Below are positions 63,977-64,000 of a stretch of 64,000 nt of DNA, one piece after another. The notes under the pieces are model-generated. The model saw nothing but the letters and a program-made list of their open reading frames with translations. It had not been told where the DNA came from and made no database searches. A program made the translations under genes and the position numbers. Origin of the DNA: Maribacter algicola (GTDB lineage: Bacteria; Bacteroidota; Bacteroidia; Flavobacteriales; Flavobacteriaceae); contig NZ_QUSX01000001.1 in the NCBI RefSeq assembly GCF_003933245.1, positions 2,120,757 through 2,184,756 of the forward strand, in the 5' to 3' direction. Within the stretch, counting starts at the first letter, position 1; each line of letters starts with the position of its first letter.

Positions 63977-64000
63977 CACCCGCTTAGCGAAACGCTGGGC

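Larger units (their letters stand above)
63602..64000. other. Leader region, probably upstream of an rRNA operon
   Basis: The last 399 bases hold no gene. From 63780 the sequence contains two similar promoter cores 152 bases apart with GC-rich starts (CAGCCCGTTAGCC and CACCCGCTTAGCG) and A/T-rich spacers, a layout used for ribosomal RNA operons. Nothing is recognised in 63602-63779 apart from A/T richness. Confidence 0.45.

Overview
The window reads as a chromosomal piece of a marine-type member of the Flavobacteriaceae (Bacteroidota). Reasons: promoters of the TAnnTTTG type instead of E. coli-like ones, almost no Shine-Dalgarno sequences, a SusC/SusD pair, a type IX secretion (T9SS) sorting tail, many lipoproteins, and families largely confined to this phylum (GSCFA, DUF4230, DUF6090, DUF5522, 580-residue aromatic amino acid hydroxylase). 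Genus cannot be fixed from the sequence alone. There is no insertion sequence, prophage or CRISPR array.

Layout. 1-5.2 kb: end of a BNR/VPS10-like protein, an SRAP DNA-protein crosslink enzyme, initiator tRNA-fMet with a degenerate partial copy beside it, an AGCS amino-acid symporter and era. 5.4-12.3 kb: a hexapeptide acetyltransferase, der, and two tandem paralogous 770-residue exported proteins; a relic of the der 3' end lies between them, marking a segmental duplication. 12.4-15.7 kb (minus): M23 peptidase, MerR regulator, LemA and two TPM proteins with touching or overlapping ends. 15.7-27.5 kb: alaS, GSCFA and DUF4230 proteins, an aromatic amino acid hydroxylase divergent from an Lrp-type regulator, small hypothetical genes, a PLP deaminase-like enzyme, a LysM glucosaminidase and hemL. 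27.6-40.9 kb: mostly minus-strand housekeeping and envelope genes (nucleotide cyclase, zinc metalloprotease, DASS transporter, lysS) and three very short genes, ending in lipB.

40.9-53.9 kb is the most unusual part. An ECF-type sigma factor gene and its membrane-bound TPR partner (probable anti-sigma factor) sit among surface and envelope genes: two collagen-like lipoproteins, a Kelch-like lipoprotein, a T9SS-tailed protein, a tail-fibre-like protein, an OmpA protein, and a membrane-anchored TPR-CHAT caspase-like protease. Six transcription units here, including that of the sigma factor itself, carry the same bipartite element, TGTTAACC, 13 bases, then a TAYATY-like box, just upstream of their first gene. 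This looks like a self-controlled local regulon in which a TPR-CHAT protease is co-expressed with the sigma/anti-sigma pair.

53.9-64 kb: rnhB with a large lipoprotein, a SusC/SusD pair, a Porin_10-like barrel protein, and at the right edge two tandem TTG-n19-TAYATTTG promoters that probably start a ribosomal RNA operon just outside the window.
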